Below, in pieces: positions 27,468 to 36,908 of a stretch of 64,000 bases of DNA (positions within the stretch are counted from its first letter, which is position 1; each line of letters opens with the position of its first letter). The position numbers and the translations under genes are program-made. The notes beneath the pieces are model-generated. The model ran no database searches. It worked only from the letters and a program-made list of their open reading frames with translations, and had not been told where the DNA came from. Origin of the DNA: Chloroflexota bacterium (GTDB lineage: Bacteria > Chloroflexota > Anaerolineae > UBA7937 > B3-Chlor); the NCBI GenBank assembly GCA_030603665.1, contig JAUVXJ010000002.1, forward strand, positions 186,001-250,000, given 5' to 3'.

Positions 27468-28702
27468 CCGGTCAGGCGCTGGGAGATCGTCTTGGGGGCA
27501 GAGGCCGAGCAATAGTCGTCGTCGCCGCCATCGTTGCGGTGTATCTCATCATGGTCTACGGCACCTACCAGACGTTCACATCCCAAATTCCCAGCGGCAA
27601 CGACTTCTACCCACGCTGGCGCGGGACGAGAGCGGTATTCCTGGAAGGAAAGGACCCATACTCTGAGGAAGTGACCCTGGAGATACAGGAGGGCATATAC
27701 GGGCGCCCCGCCACAGAGGACGAGGATCAGGTAGCCTTTGCCTACCCGCTACACGTTACTTTCTTCGTCCTTCCCTTCGCCCTGCTCTCCTATCCCCTCG
27801 CCCAGGCCTTCTGGCTCAGTGCATTGATCCTCACCGCACTTGCGGCTCTGATCATTGTCCTTAGAACCTTGGACTGGCATCTATCCCCCGCAGGGTTGGC
27901 CGGTCTTGCTCTGTGGACCGTGTTGTTGTATCCCACCGCGCGCAGCATCATGCTGGGCCAGATAAGCATCATCGTCCTGGCCTTGGTCGCCCTGGCCCTC
28001 TGGACGCTGAAGCTGGGGCACAAGACTCTGGCAGGAAGCCTGCTGGCCCTGTCGACCATCAAACCCCAGATGGTCTTCCTCGTGGTGCCGTTTCTGCTGC
28101 TGATGACGGTAAGACGCAGGGACTACAGAACCCTCGCCGGTTTTCTCGGGGTGATGGGAATCCTCTTGGTCGTCTCCTGGCTGGTGCTTCCCGGATGGAT
28201 TCCGTCCTTCGTCACCGGTCTCAGTTCGTACCGCTCCTACACCGATATCTACAGAGGTGGGACATCGCCCATCGGATACCTCGTCGCGGGGCTAGTCCCG
28301 CCTCCCCTTAGCGGACCCATGACGCTAGCTGTGTCACTAGGGCTCGGGATCTCTCTTGCATTCGCCTGGTTCGGCGCAGTCACTGACCGCGTGGACGCTT
28401 CCGCCGTCTTCTCCTATACCGTAGTTGCGACTCTCTTGCTGCCAGGAGAAACCGGCACGACTAACCAGGTGTTGTTGCTTCTACCCATCATTGCCTGGCT
28501 ATCTGGTCGGAGCCGGCAGCGATGGCTGGTCAGTCTTGTGGCCATCGGGCTGTTCGTTGGACTTTGGGCGCTTTTCCTGCTCACAGTTCAGGGCGACCTG
28601 GAACACCCCATGATGGTGTTTCTTCTGCCAATTGCCACACTGGTGATGGTATTCTTGAGGGCAAGCAACGATATGGCTGGCGACCTTCTCGTTGTCAAAT
28701 AG
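27464..28702 (+). CDS. GT87-family (DUF2029) membrane mannosyltransferase-like protein
   Basis: 412 residues, multi-pass. The family's first extracytoplasmic loop, NDFYPRWRGTRAVFLEGKDPYS, has the catalytic-type acid of GT87 polyprenyl-phosphate-mannose-dependent enzymes. The later segment AGSLLALSTIKPQMVFLVVPFLL matches the family's K-P-x helix. ATG 27464 overlaps the preceding stop; the open frame to 27299 lies inside the Wzy-like gene and is not used. Acceptor unknown. Confidence 0.82.
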   Translation: MTGQALGDRLGGRGRAIVVVAAIVAVYLIMVYGTYQTFTSQIPSGNDFYPRWRGTRAVFLEGKDPYSEEVTLEIQEGIYGRPATEDEDQVAFAYPLHVTFFVLPFALLSYPLAQAFWLSALILTALAALIIVLRTLDWHLSPAGLAGLALWTVLLYPTARSIMLGQISIIVLALVALALWTLKLGHKTLAGSLLALSTIKPQMVFLVVPFLLLMTVRRRDYRTLAGFLGVMGILLVVSWLVLPGWIPSFVTGLSSYRSYTDIYRGGTSPIGYLVAGLVPPPLSGPMTLAVSLGLGISLAFAWFGAVTDRVDASAVFSYTVVATLLLPGETGTTNQVLLLLPIIAWLSGRSRQRWLVSLVAIGLFVGLWALFLLTVQGDLEHPMMVFLLPIATLVMVFLRASNDMAGDLLVVK

Positions 28703-28845
28703 CCTTGGACCTCCCTACCCTGAGAGCTGTGAAGGAGAGGCCTCAGTCCGGACCGACATGTAGCAGCCAGACAGAGACACATTGGAGCAAGACTCCAATG
28801 CCGACTGACAGATCCTTCTGACCATCAAGCGGGGCGAGCACGAGC

Positions 28846-30882
28846 ATGCCGAACCATAGCGGACCGAACAGAAGCAGGGCCCACCGGATAGCCTGGATAC
28901 TCGTCGCGTCGACATCTGTGCTCTGGGTCTTCGCCGTCTATCTGGCCTACTACACTGTGCACAAACCTCTCACCATGCCCACGGTTCTTGCCATAGCCGA
29001 CAGAGTGGCTGACCTCACCGTGTGGGCAGCACTGTTATTCATCGCCACGGCCCTAGGGCACCGGCTTCTGGGGAGACTGAACTACCACTCTGCGGTGGAG
29101 GAGTTGGCCCTTGCTGCCGGATCCGGCCTGGGGTTCGTCTCGCTCGTGGTCTTGGGACTAGGTCTGGTTGGCGGCTTGCATCGCTGGGTCTTCTACTTGG
29201 TTGCCTTGGCAGCTTGCGTCGTGCTGCTGCCGGACCTCAAGGCTACCATCCAGCTCCTGCAGGCCCTGAAGAGGCCGGATCTACAGTCGACACCTGACAG
29301 ACTCCTGGTTGGATACTTGCTGGTGGTGCTCTGTCTAGCTGCCCTGGCGTGCCTGACACCTCCCGTGGCCTGGGACAGCCAGGTCTACCATCTCACCGGA
29401 CCCAGGCTGTTCATCGAGCAAGGCAAGATCACGGGAGAGATGGACATCCCGTACCTGGGCTTCCCCTCACTGCTGGAGATGCTGTTCCTCGCCGGCATGG
29501 CGTTGAAGAGCGATATTGTTGCGAAACTGGTGCACTTCGCATATGCGGTGCTCACCATCGGCTTACTGTATTCCTTCGCCGCCAGACACCTTCAAGCCAA
29601 GATGCCATGGTTGGCCTCAGCCATCTATCTCTCCGCGCCGAGCATAGTGCTCGTCTCCACGTGGGCCTATGTGGACCTGGGTCTCGCCTTCTACACCTTT
29701 GCCGCTTTCTATGCATTCATCACCTGGACACAACTGAGAGACAACCGTTGGTTGGCTCTGACGGGGATTCTCTCAGGCTTCGCCTTGGGGGTGAAGTACA
29801 CCGCCGTCGTGACCCCTTTCGTCCTGGGCCTCCTTGTGATCTGGGAGAGCAGGAAAGGGACAGCGATCGGAACCCTCCGCAAGCTGCTGCTCTTCGGATT
29901 GTCAACGATGGCGGTTGCTTGCCCGTGGTATCTAAAGAACTGGGCCTTGATGGGGAACCCCATCTACCCCTTCTTCTTTGCGGGCCGTTATTGGGATCCA
30001 TTCCGCGCGTGGTGGTATGGTCGTTGGGGTACCGGATTGCTCAACGAGCCACTGCGGCTCTTGGTCGCCCCCTGGGAGATGACCGTCATGGGCGTCGAAG
30101 GGAAGGCAGGGTACGAGGCCAGCATAGGGCCTGTCCTGCTGGCATGTCTTCCTCTCCTACTGTTCGGTCTGCTGTGGAAGAACGGCAGGCAGAGAACCTC
30201 CAGCATCGTGACCTACAGTGCGGCGCTTTGCGGTGCCCACTACCTGCTTTGGCTCTACGGCGTGGCTCAATCGGATCTACTGCGACAAACCCGTCTGCTT
30301 TTTCCCATCTTTCCCCTCCTTGCCGTCCTGGCCAACATCGCCATCGAGAGGCTTTCTATCTTCGACGTGAAGGGCTTCTCGCTCCAGAGATTCGTGCTCA
30401 TGGCGCTGGCCATCGCTCTTTGCCTGAACGCACTAACGTTCCTGGTATCCTTCGGCGTGGATAGCCCCCTGCAATACCTCTTCGGACTGGAAACGCGCGA
30501 CCAATTCCTGCAAAGGCGTCTTGGCGACTACTACGTCGCACTGTCCCATATCAACGAGGAGCTACCGCATTCTGCCAGGGTGCTTTTCCTGTGGGAACCA
30601 CGTAGCTACTACTGCCAAAAGGAGTGCTGGCCTGACGCCATCCTTGACAGGTTCAAGCACCTCACCTACAGATACGGGGACGCACCAGGGATCGCCGAGC
30701 ACCTGCGTGCGGAGGGAATCAGCCACGTGCTCTTTCACAAAGCGGGCTTTGAGCAGATACTGGCAACTCAGTTCGACCCCATCCTTCCCGAAGATAGGGA
30801 GATCCTCAGTACGCTTCAGGAGGAATACTGGGAACCGCTGATCTACGTCTCAGAATCCTACGTAATCTACAGGGTGAGGTAG
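28846..30882 (+). CDS. Large GT-C-like membrane protein (putative glycosyltransferase)
   Basis: 678 residues, with roughly a dozen hydrophobic segments. The acidic loop PPVAWDSQVYHLTGPRLFIEQGKI is a recurring signature of an uncharacterised GT-C-like group. Further on are GFALGVKYTAVV and MGNPIYPFFFAGRYWDPFR. The C-terminal part (after about 560) is a soluble extracytoplasmic domain. Start ATG 28846 has only a weak GGGGCGAG ribosome site. The 143 bases before it hold nothing recognisable. Confidence 0.7.
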   Translation: MPNHSGPNRSRAHRIAWILVASTSVLWVFAVYLAYYTVHKPLTMPTVLAIADRVADLTVWAALLFIATALGHRLLGRLNYHSAVEELALAAGSGLGFVSLVVLGLGLVGGLHRWVFYLVALAACVVLLPDLKATIQLLQALKRPDLQSTPDRLLVGYLLVVLCLAALACLTPPVAWDSQVYHLTGPRLFIEQGKITGEMDIPYLGFPSLLEMLFLAGMALKSDIVAKLVHFAYAVLTIGLLYSFAARHLQAKMPWLASAIYLSAPSIVLVSTWAYVDLGLAFYTFAAFYAFITWTQLRDNRWLALTGILSGFALGVKYTAVVTPFVLGLLVIWESRKGTAIGTLRKLLLFGLSTMAVACPWYLKNWALMGNPIYPFFFAGRYWDPFRAWWYGRWGTGLLNEPLRLLVAPWEMTVMGVEGKAGYEASIGPVLLACLPLLLFGLLWKNGRQRTSSIVTYSAALCGAHYLLWLYGVAQSDLLRQTRLLFPIFPLLAVLANIAIERLSIFDVKGFSLQRFVLMALAIALCLNALTFLVSFGVDSPLQYLFGLETRDQFLQRRLGDYYVALSHINEELPHSARVLFLWEPRSYYCQKECWPDAILDRFKHLTYRYGDAPGIAEHLRAEGISHVLFHKAGFEQILATQFDPILPEDREILSTLQEEYWEPLIYVSESYVIYRVR

Positions 30883-30886
30883 ATCG

Positions 30887-31213
30887 TTGAGAGCAATCCT
30901 GATCAGCATGGGCGCGCTGGAGCTCAGTACAGGAAGGTGGCTGCTGGCGCTTCTTCTTGCAGTGCTCTTCGTAGTCACGGTGCTGGCGCTGGACCTACGG
31001 ATTGTTGACCGCATGGAGAGGTTCAGGGCGGTGACTTCTTTCAATTCTGGGCGGCAGGAGACCACCACTGTCGTGGTCCAATTGTCACTGTTCGCGATCC
31101 CGCTCGCGGCCGCGTACGGGCACGGCCGTAGCGATGAGCTGTCGCCCCTGCCGGAGCCAGCGAGACCCCAGCACCTAGATGGAACATCGGGAGGCACAGC
31201 ATGTCCACTGTGA
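30887..31213 (+). CDS. Possible small membrane protein
   Basis: A 108-residue frame from TTG 30887 with two hydrophobic stretches (LLALLLAVLFVVTVLALDL and VVVQLSLFAIPLAAAYG). It fits exactly between two same-strand genes and overlaps the GT2 start by 13 bases. I do not recognise it. GTGAGG overlapping the previous stop could serve as ribosome site. It may be a small partner of the GT2 enzyme or chance coding. Confidence 0.35.
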   Translation: MRAILISMGALELSTGRWLLALLLAVLFVVTVLALDLRIVDRMERFRAVTSFNSGRQETTTVVVQLSLFAIPLAAAYGHGRSDELSPLPEPARPQHLDGTSGGTACPL

Positions 31214-32058
31214 GCATCATCGTCCCCGCCTACAACGAGGAAGAAGGTATATCCACTACTCTGGCCGACATCGGGCTGGCCATGAGTCGACAATCGCTGG
31301 AGTACGAGATCATCGTGGTGGATGATGGCTCGACAGATGGGACTGTTGACGTGGCTCAGAGGCAAGAAGGCGTTCGCCTGATCCAGCATCATACAAACAG
31401 AGGCTACGGAGCTGCCCTCAAGACCGGGATCCGCCAGGCAACTCACGACTGGATAGCCATCATCGATGCCGATGGAACCTATCCCCCTGCTGCCCTTCCG
31501 CAGCTCCTGGACGAGATGCAGCACTTTGACATGGTGGTGGGAGCCAGGGACCTGGGGGAGGTCCCTAGAGCCAGAAGGCCGGCCAAGTGGATCCTGGCCA
31601 GGCTGGCGGAGTACCTGGCCGAAACGCAGATACCCGACCTAAACTCGGGCATGCGCATCTTCCGGAAAGACATAGCCCTCAGTTACTTCAACATCCTCCC
31701 CTCCGCCTTCTCCTTCACCATCACCATCACCATCGCCTTCCTGAGCGACCACTACCTGGTCAAGTTCTTGCCGATTCCCTATCGACGAAGAGAAGGTCGA
31801 TCCAAGATCAGGCCGCTACGAGACACCCTAAACTTCGTGCAGTTGCTGCTGCGGACGACAATGTACTTCAATCCCCTGAAGGTCCTGCTCCCGGTCAGCT
31901 TGCTCCTGCTCTTGCTGGCAGTCGTCATAGGAGTATACAGTCTACTGTCCCAGGGTCGGGTAATGGACATCACCGTGATCACCCTCGCCATGGCATCTCT
32001 GCAGATCGCCGTCGTGGCCATGATCGCAGACATGGTCCAAAAGAAGAACAAGGTATAG
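31201..32058 (+). CDS. GT2 glycosyltransferase, dolichol-phosphate mannose synthase-like
   Basis: Transfers a sugar from a nucleotide donor to a polyprenyl phosphate on the cytoplasmic face, supplying the donor used by GT-C enzymes. The GT-A fold motifs are VSIIVPAYNEEEGI, IIVVDDGSTDGT and the metal-binding DADGTYPP; PDLNSGMRIFRK and the RREGRSKI loop match DPMS-type enzymes. Two C-terminal hydrophobic helices (LLPVSLLLLLLAVVIGVYSL and a second) anchor it. GGGAGG lies about six bases before ATG 31201. It very plausibly feeds the surrounding GT87, PIG-V and GT39-like genes. Confidence 0.92.
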   Translation: MSTVSIIVPAYNEEEGISTTLADIGLAMSRQSLEYEIIVVDDGSTDGTVDVAQRQEGVRLIQHHTNRGYGAALKTGIRQATHDWIAIIDADGTYPPAALPQLLDEMQHFDMVVGARDLGEVPRARRPAKWILARLAEYLAETQIPDLNSGMRIFRKDIALSYFNILPSAFSFTITITIAFLSDHYLVKFLPIPYRRREGRSKIRPLRDTLNFVQLLLRTTMYFNPLKVLLPVSLLLLLLAVVIGVYSLLSQGRVMDITVITLAMASLQIAVVAMIADMVQKKNKV

Positions 32059-32060
32059 AA

Positions 32061-33326
32061 GTGCCTTCTGTCATCGAGGAGAGTAAACACGGTTTCAGCG
32101 ACATAGACGAAGCCGTGTGCACCCGTTGCGGTGCTTGCGTCAGTATCTGTCCCATCGGCGTGATCGCGACCGACGGGCACGAGGTGCGGCTGGCCGGCGA
32201 ATGCATAAACTGTGGTCTGTGCTACCGCTTCTGTCCTGGTAGGGAGATGGATTTCGCCGCTCTCAGCAAAGTCCACTTGCAGGCAATGCCCGGCGATTCG
32301 CTGCTGGGTCATTACCGCCACCTTGGAGTTGCACACGCGACCTCCGACGAGATCAGACAGAGAGCAGCCTCGGGCGGAGTAGTGACTTCCCTGCTGACGT
32401 ATCTGCTGGAGACCAACCAGATAAGGGGCGCCATCGGCGCCACCATGCGCGAGGACAAGCCGTGGCAGTGCCAGCCTGCTATCCTCCGCACGCCTCAAGA
32501 GGTGAAGCGTGCAGCCCAATCCAAGTATAGCCTGCTCAGCCTGGATGCTCTCCTGCGCACTGCGCGCGACGAGGACGGACCCTTCGCCGTTGTAGGTCTA
32601 CCCTGCCACGTTCATGGCCTTCGCCGGCTCCAACGCATCGGATCCTATCGAGCCAAGTTCCCCATTGTGATTGGGTTGTTCTGCGGCTTCAACCTTGAGC
32701 CCGCTGCCACCGACCATCTCATCAGCAAGGCAGGCTTCACCCAGGGGCAGGTCCAACATCTAGAGTACAGAGGTGGTCCTTGGCCAGGAGGGCTCGTAAT
32801 CCACGGTCGCGATGGCCAACGACGCTTCGTGCCCAAGCATGCCTACTCTTATGTCAATCTCATGCACGTACCACGTCGGTGTCTAGCCTGCCCGGATCTG
32901 ACGAACGAACTCGCCGATCTATCCGTGGGAGACTGCTGGCTTGAGGAGTACGCGGGTGGTTGGTCTACAGTGATCGGCCGCAGTTTGCAGGGTGAACGGC
33001 TTCTGGCGGAGGCAGCGCAAGCCGGAGTACTCCGAATGGAGCGAATCGGGCGAGAGGACGTCCTGCGCTCTCATGGCCATCTCCTCGCCTATAAGAAGGA
33101 AGGATACTTCGTGCGGCAAAGCTGGCTGCGCGTGCCGCTGGGCTACGAGTTGCTTCGACCGCCCATAGGAGTGAAACGTTGGATCCAGCAATCGCTGCTG
33201 CTGGCGGCGATACTCATGCTAAGCAACTCGGCGGTTCGGGGTATGGTGCAGCGCTTGCCCGGTTCGTGGCTGGCCCACATGTCTCGCTCGGGTAGAACGG
33301 CAGCAACACGGGCGGCTGGTGACTGA
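32061..33326 (+). CDS. FrhB-like coenzyme F420 hydrogenase/dehydrogenase beta-subunit family iron-sulfur flavoprotein
   Basis: 421 residues from GTG 32061, two bases after the GT2 stop. A two-cluster ferredoxin domain is at the N-terminus (CTRCGACVSICP, then CINCGLCYRFCP). The FrhB core follows: RQRAASGGVVTSLLTYLLE, VGLPCHVHGLRRL, IGLFCGFN and CLACPDLTNELADLSVGDCW, whose cysteines may bind another cluster. The last 60 residues include a hydrophobic helix. Family members reduce F420, flavins or ferredoxin-linked substrates; several sit in polysaccharide clusters with unknown roles. The open frame upstream to 31587 lies over the GT2 gene and is spurious. Confidence 0.88.
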   Translation: MPSVIEESKHGFSDIDEAVCTRCGACVSICPIGVIATDGHEVRLAGECINCGLCYRFCPGREMDFAALSKVHLQAMPGDSLLGHYRHLGVAHATSDEIRQRAASGGVVTSLLTYLLETNQIRGAIGATMREDKPWQCQPAILRTPQEVKRAAQSKYSLLSLDALLRTARDEDGPFAVVGLPCHVHGLRRLQRIGSYRAKFPIVIGLFCGFNLEPAATDHLISKAGFTQGQVQHLEYRGGPWPGGLVIHGRDGQRRFVPKHAYSYVNLMHVPRRCLACPDLTNELADLSVGDCWLEEYAGGWSTVIGRSLQGERLLAEAAQAGVLRMERIGREDVLRSHGHLLAYKKEGYFVRQSWLRVPLGYELLRPPIGVKRWIQQSLLLAAILMLSNSAVRGMVQRLPGSWLAHMSRSGRTAATRAAGD

Positions 33327-33430
33327 ACCGGTGATGGCGCTGGGAGACTTACCTCCCTAGAGAGACCTGTGTGTCCTCACCTTGTTGGGCCTGAACTTCA
33401 GGCGCAGGGTGACTGAGAGTGTGACCTTTG

Positions 33431-34498
33431 TCAACGACGGAAGAGTGCACGATATCTGCGCATCCGCTCAGCCATGGCTGCCCTGTCCTGATACGCCAGG
33501 TACGAGAAGGCGATCACAGTCAGCCACACAAAAATGTCGCCTCCCCTGCCTGAGATAGCTGCGTAGAACAATAGCGCATACGACGCCATGACGAGCGAAA
33601 CCAAGAGCTTCCACCCTGGTCTGGACAGGGCCGGGACAAGGAGAAGCACCAGATCGTAGGGCTTCATATAGATGGGCAGCAGCAGACCCACAGTGAGCAC
33701 GAAAGAGAATTCAGCGTTTACCAGCACTGTAGCCAGGAGGCCGATTAGCAGGATGACGCCTAGCCAGTACTGGGACGTCAGGTGCCAGGAGAGCCCCCAG
33801 ATGGTCGGAACAGCTCTGCCCGCTTCCTGCGCTATGTATCTGGCACTTGCCCACCAATGAACGGGCCAGTCCGGCATCAGCCAGAAGGCTATCCCCAGCA
33901 TCGCACCCAGCGTGATTCCGAAGGCGACGAGGCCGCGCCTTCGCAAGCGGAAGAGAGTGACTAGCAGGACAAGGGCCATTGTCTGCGGCTTGATCAAGCT
34001 CAGAGCCAATGCTGCGCCGCCCAGTGCGTGCTTTCCTCTCCGCAATCCTTGGAAAGCCATCGCCAACAGGAAGAGGGTAAACATGGAAGTCTGCTGATCG
34101 AAGAAGGTGATCAGCGTAGGCACGAACGCCGCAGATGCGACGGTCGTGACGATCAGGTTTCTGGATTGACGTACCGGTCTGCTGATGAGAAGGATCGACG
34201 CAATAAAGAGCACCTCGGACACGGTGAGCCAGATGTTCTTCGCCGTCTCGAGATCAAAGAGCCCCAGTGGCACCACCAGCACAGCGATGTAGAGGGGGTA
34301 GTTGAAGTTGGCGGTTCCCCTCGGTTCGAGGATGTCCTGGATCACCTCATAGTCGTAGGGGTTCCGACCTTCGAGCAGTGCTCGCCCGGCGCCCCAGAAC
34401 GAGTTGAAGTCGTAGTGCGGCTCAAAGAAGGAGTTCAGGACGAAGAGGCAGACTATCGAGAGCGCAATGATAAGCGCCCCTATCAGGGTCCTCGTCAC
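33431..34498 (-). CDS. GT87-family (DUF2029) membrane glycosyltransferase-like protein
   Basis: 355 residues, about ten hydrophobic segments. The first loop after helix one reads EPHYDFNSFWGAGRALLEGRNPYDYE, followed by NYPLYIAVLVVPLGLFDL; later GGAALALSLIKPQTMALVLL is the family's K-P helix. The start is GTG 34498 because AAGGAGGG lies eight bases upstream; the frame extends to 34618 but crosses the promoter. It is the only minus-strand gene inside the glycosyltransferase array, and converges with the FrhB-like gene. Confidence 0.8.
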   Translation of the reverse strand: MTRTLIGALIIALSIVCLFVLNSFFEPHYDFNSFWGAGRALLEGRNPYDYEVIQDILEPRGTANFNYPLYIAVLVVPLGLFDLETAKNIWLTVSEVLFIASILLISRPVRQSRNLIVTTVASAAFVPTLITFFDQQTSMFTLFLLAMAFQGLRRGKHALGGAALALSLIKPQTMALVLLVTLFRLRRRGLVAFGITLGAMLGIAFWLMPDWPVHWWASARYIAQEAGRAVPTIWGLSWHLTSQYWLGVILLIGLLATVLVNAEFSFVLTVGLLLPIYMKPYDLVLLLVPALSRPGWKLLVSLVMASYALLFYAAISGRGGDIFVWLTVIAFSYLAYQDRAAMAERMRRYRALFRR

Positions 34499-34550
34499 TC
34501 GGTGTCCCTCCTTCGTGCCACCTTGAGGCCGACGAGCTAATACATAAGCT

Positions 34551-34579
34551 ATTCTAGCATTCCTGACAGGCAAACCCAA
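34551..34579 (-). promoter_or_regulatory. Minus-strand promoter for the GT87-like gene
   Basis: Read on the minus strand: -35 TTGGGT (34579-34574), 17-base spacer, -10 TAGAAT (34556-34551, five of six). Transcription would start about 50 bases before GTG 34498, leaving the AAGGAGGG site in the leader. Confidence 0.6.
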
Positions 34580-34825
34580 GCCTTGTGCGCCTGCAAAGAT
34601 GGCATGGGAAGAGCGCAATCGGGCTAGGAGCCAGGACGATGACGCTCCTCACACCAAACCTGAACCGCAGTGTTCGACACGCGCAGCGCACATGATGGCA
34701 CTCCAAGTCCCACTCCGCGGTGGGGGATACACCCTAAGAGGAACTCTCTGGCTGATTCAATTGTTTGGCTCCTACTCGGGGACGGATCACGAGAATCGTA
34801 TTGAGCATGGGCCTTAGAGTCAAGG

Positions 34826-34854
34826 TTGATTTCCGCAGATCTGTATGCTACAGT
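34826..34854 (+). promoter_or_regulatory. Orphan promoter-like sequence in the 34580-35127 gap
   Basis: -35 TTGATT, 17-base spacer, -10 TACAGT. It points to the next gene about 275 bases away. The gap of about 550 bases otherwise shows no convincing gene; short frames there do not resemble proteins. A small RNA or long leader is possible but unsupported. Confidence 0.3.
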
Positions 34855-35087
34855 ACAAGCACCCGCGCGTGGCCAAAGCCGCCAATACCGATGGACAGGG
34901 GAGCACACGAAAGAAGGCACCCATGCGTCACCTGGTGCCAGCGCTCTCCTCCGCTAGCGCAATGATGTCAAGCACCACGCTATTCGGAATTGCATAGCAC
35001 TGGCGATCTCTTGGTGTGCGTACCTTTCCCTAGCAGGGATCCGTGAGATGGCGTGACGGACGGCGGGTGCTTCGCCGATGATGACCA

Positions 35088-35116
35088 TTGTAGGTCTGGT
35101 CTGCACTCAGTATCCA
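35088..35116 (+). promoter_or_regulatory. Weak promoter-like sequence next to ATG 35128
   Basis: -35 TTGTAG, 17-base spacer, -10 TATCCA. The predicted start lies about five bases before ATG 35128, similar to the near-leaderless arrangements at 21461 and 24837. The -10 match is poor. Confidence 0.3.
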
Positions 35117-35127
35117 CAATCACCACT

Positions 35128-36666
35128 ATGAAAGATGCACCGATGCCTGGCCAATGTCGTGCCTCCTTGGGGGGAACGAGATCCTGGCTGCTCATCCTCA
35201 TACTGCTCTTGGGGTTTTGTGTCCGTCTTGTCCGCCTTCACGACAAGGAAATGTGGTACGATGAAGCATTCGCGGTACTATACGCCGAAAAAGGGATTGA
35301 CGCGATCATTCGCGGCACTGTCACCTCGGTCGAGGGTGCGGCAGCCGACATCCATCCGGTTCTCTACTACTTCTTCCTGCACAGCTGGATGCGTATCGGT
35401 CAGAGCCCTGTCATCGTTCGCTTCCCCTCGGTAGTATTCGGGCTGTTATCCATCTGCCTCGTCTTCCTCATCGGCAGGGAGCTCTTCGATACCAAGGCGG
35501 GGGTGTTGGCTGCCCTGCTAGCTGCCATCTCGCCCTTTCACATCTGGTACTCGCAGGAAGCCAGAATGTACAGCCTCCTCTGTCTGCTCAGTCTTCTGTC
35601 CATCTACCTCTTCGTCAAAGCCTACAAGAAAGGTAGATGGCTGTACTGGATCGGATTCGGCCTCTCCACGGGCCTATCCCTGTATGCCCACAACCTCGCG
35701 TTCTTGATACCGCTTGCGCTTGATCTGTTTGTACTGCTGAGAAGGAGGTGGGACCTTCTACTCCGCCTGTTCGTCGCCCATCTGGTCACTCTCCTCCTCT
35801 TCCTGCCTTGGCTGGTCCTGGTGCCTGGGCAGTTCGCCAAGATCCAGCAAGCGTACTGGGTACCCAAGCCAGGTCTGACCGAACTTGTGCGCACTGTCAT
35901 TGTCTTCACCTTCAACTTACCGGTCCCCGGCTGGCTCCTGCCTCTTGTTCTCTTCTTCAGCCTTCTACTTCTGACCCTGACGCTCTATCGGTCTTTCAAG
36001 ACACCGGCGACTGGCAGAACGGAGGCAAAGCGATGGGCACGGGACCTGTGTCTGGTCCTCGCCTTCGCGCCTCTACTCATCATGTTCCTTGTCTCCCAGG
36101 TGAAGGCAGTATACATCGAGCGCGCCCTGCTCGTCTGTGGGCTGGCTTATTGCATCATCGTGGCTCATGGTCTCCTCACACCCAAGCTTCCGCGCCTGGT
36201 GCTTCTTTCTCTGCTGCCACTGCCGGTGCTTCTTGTGATCTCACTCGGATATCAGTACACGTATTCTGAGTTCCCCCGCTCCCCCTTCAGCGATGCGAGC
36301 ACGTATCTGCGAGAGCATCAGGAGCACGGAGACGCGATCGTCCACGAGAACAAGCTATCGTTCTTCCCCACTCACTACTACGACCGGGGCATGATTCAGG
36401 ACTACGTCGGTGATGCGCCGGGGTCGCCTACCGATACTCTAGCTCTTCCCACACAGCAGGTCCTGGGCCTTCTGGCCCAGCCTGATATCGCGCACGCGGT
36501 AGACGGTGCGCAACGGGTGTGGTTTGTAGTCTTTCAGCGATCCCTTGACGAGGCTGCCCAATTGGGAGTGGAGAACGCAACCAAGGCCTGGCTTGATGAC
36601 GAATACCGATTGACACACGTTGAGGTCTTCAATGACATGCTTGTCTGCCTGTACGAAGCGCCCTAG
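35128..36666 (+). CDS. GT39/ArnT-like (PMT_2) membrane glycosyltransferase
   Basis: 512 residues from ATG 35128. GT-C features are clear: the first loop has LHDKEMWYDEAFAVLYAE with the acidic D-E pair, then HPVLYYFFLHSWMRIGQSPVIVRFPSVVFGLLS. The stretch DTKAGVLAALLAAISPFHIWYSQEARMYSL is a hallmark of the PMT_2/ArnT-like family. A soluble extracytoplasmic C-terminus starts near residue 400. Uses a polyprenyl-phosphate sugar in known relatives; acceptor unknown. The frame extends upstream to 35053, but those residues are not hydrophobic or family-like. Confidence 0.85.
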   Translation: MKDAPMPGQCRASLGGTRSWLLILILLLGFCVRLVRLHDKEMWYDEAFAVLYAEKGIDAIIRGTVTSVEGAAADIHPVLYYFFLHSWMRIGQSPVIVRFPSVVFGLLSICLVFLIGRELFDTKAGVLAALLAAISPFHIWYSQEARMYSLLCLLSLLSIYLFVKAYKKGRWLYWIGFGLSTGLSLYAHNLAFLIPLALDLFVLLRRRWDLLLRLFVAHLVTLLLFLPWLVLVPGQFAKIQQAYWVPKPGLTELVRTVIVFTFNLPVPGWLLPLVLFFSLLLLTLTLYRSFKTPATGRTEAKRWARDLCLVLAFAPLLIMFLVSQVKAVYIERALLVCGLAYCIIVAHGLLTPKLPRLVLLSLLPLPVLLVISLGYQYTYSEFPRSPFSDASTYLREHQEHGDAIVHENKLSFFPTHYYDRGMIQDYVGDAPGSPTDTLALPTQQVLGLLAQPDIAHAVDGAQRVWFVVFQRSLDEAAQLGVENATKAWLDDEYRLTHVEVFNDMLVCLYEAP

Positions 36667-36908
36667 GGAGCCGCAATGCTGTACTTGCTGGGGGCTGTCC
36701 AGATGCCCCGCCGGGCATGGAGTGCCGGAGTGGTTGGGCAGGTCTGCATGATAGCTGCAGCCGCATTGCCGCCCTTCGGCAGACCAGCGGGGATGGGTAG
36801 AGCCATGGTCTGCCCTTCCCAGCTCATGATCAACCCAGTGCGTGCGCGCACCCACGCACATGTCTCAATCCAGGGCATGATTCCCCAGGAGGTCTTTCCA
36901 CACCGCCA

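Noticed and set aside
31587..32060. Upstream open extension of the FrhB-like gene
   Set aside because: It overlaps the GT2 catalytic gene in another frame, is rich in His, Pro and Arg and resembles no domain; GTG 32061 directly follows the GT2 stop.
34619..34825. Possible gene in the 34580-35127 gap
   Set aside because: Short frames on both strands have no ribosome site or recognisable motif.
36667..36908. Gap searched for a small gene between two glycosyltransferases
   Set aside because: The 82-residue frame at 36676 lacks a ribosome site and resembles no protein.
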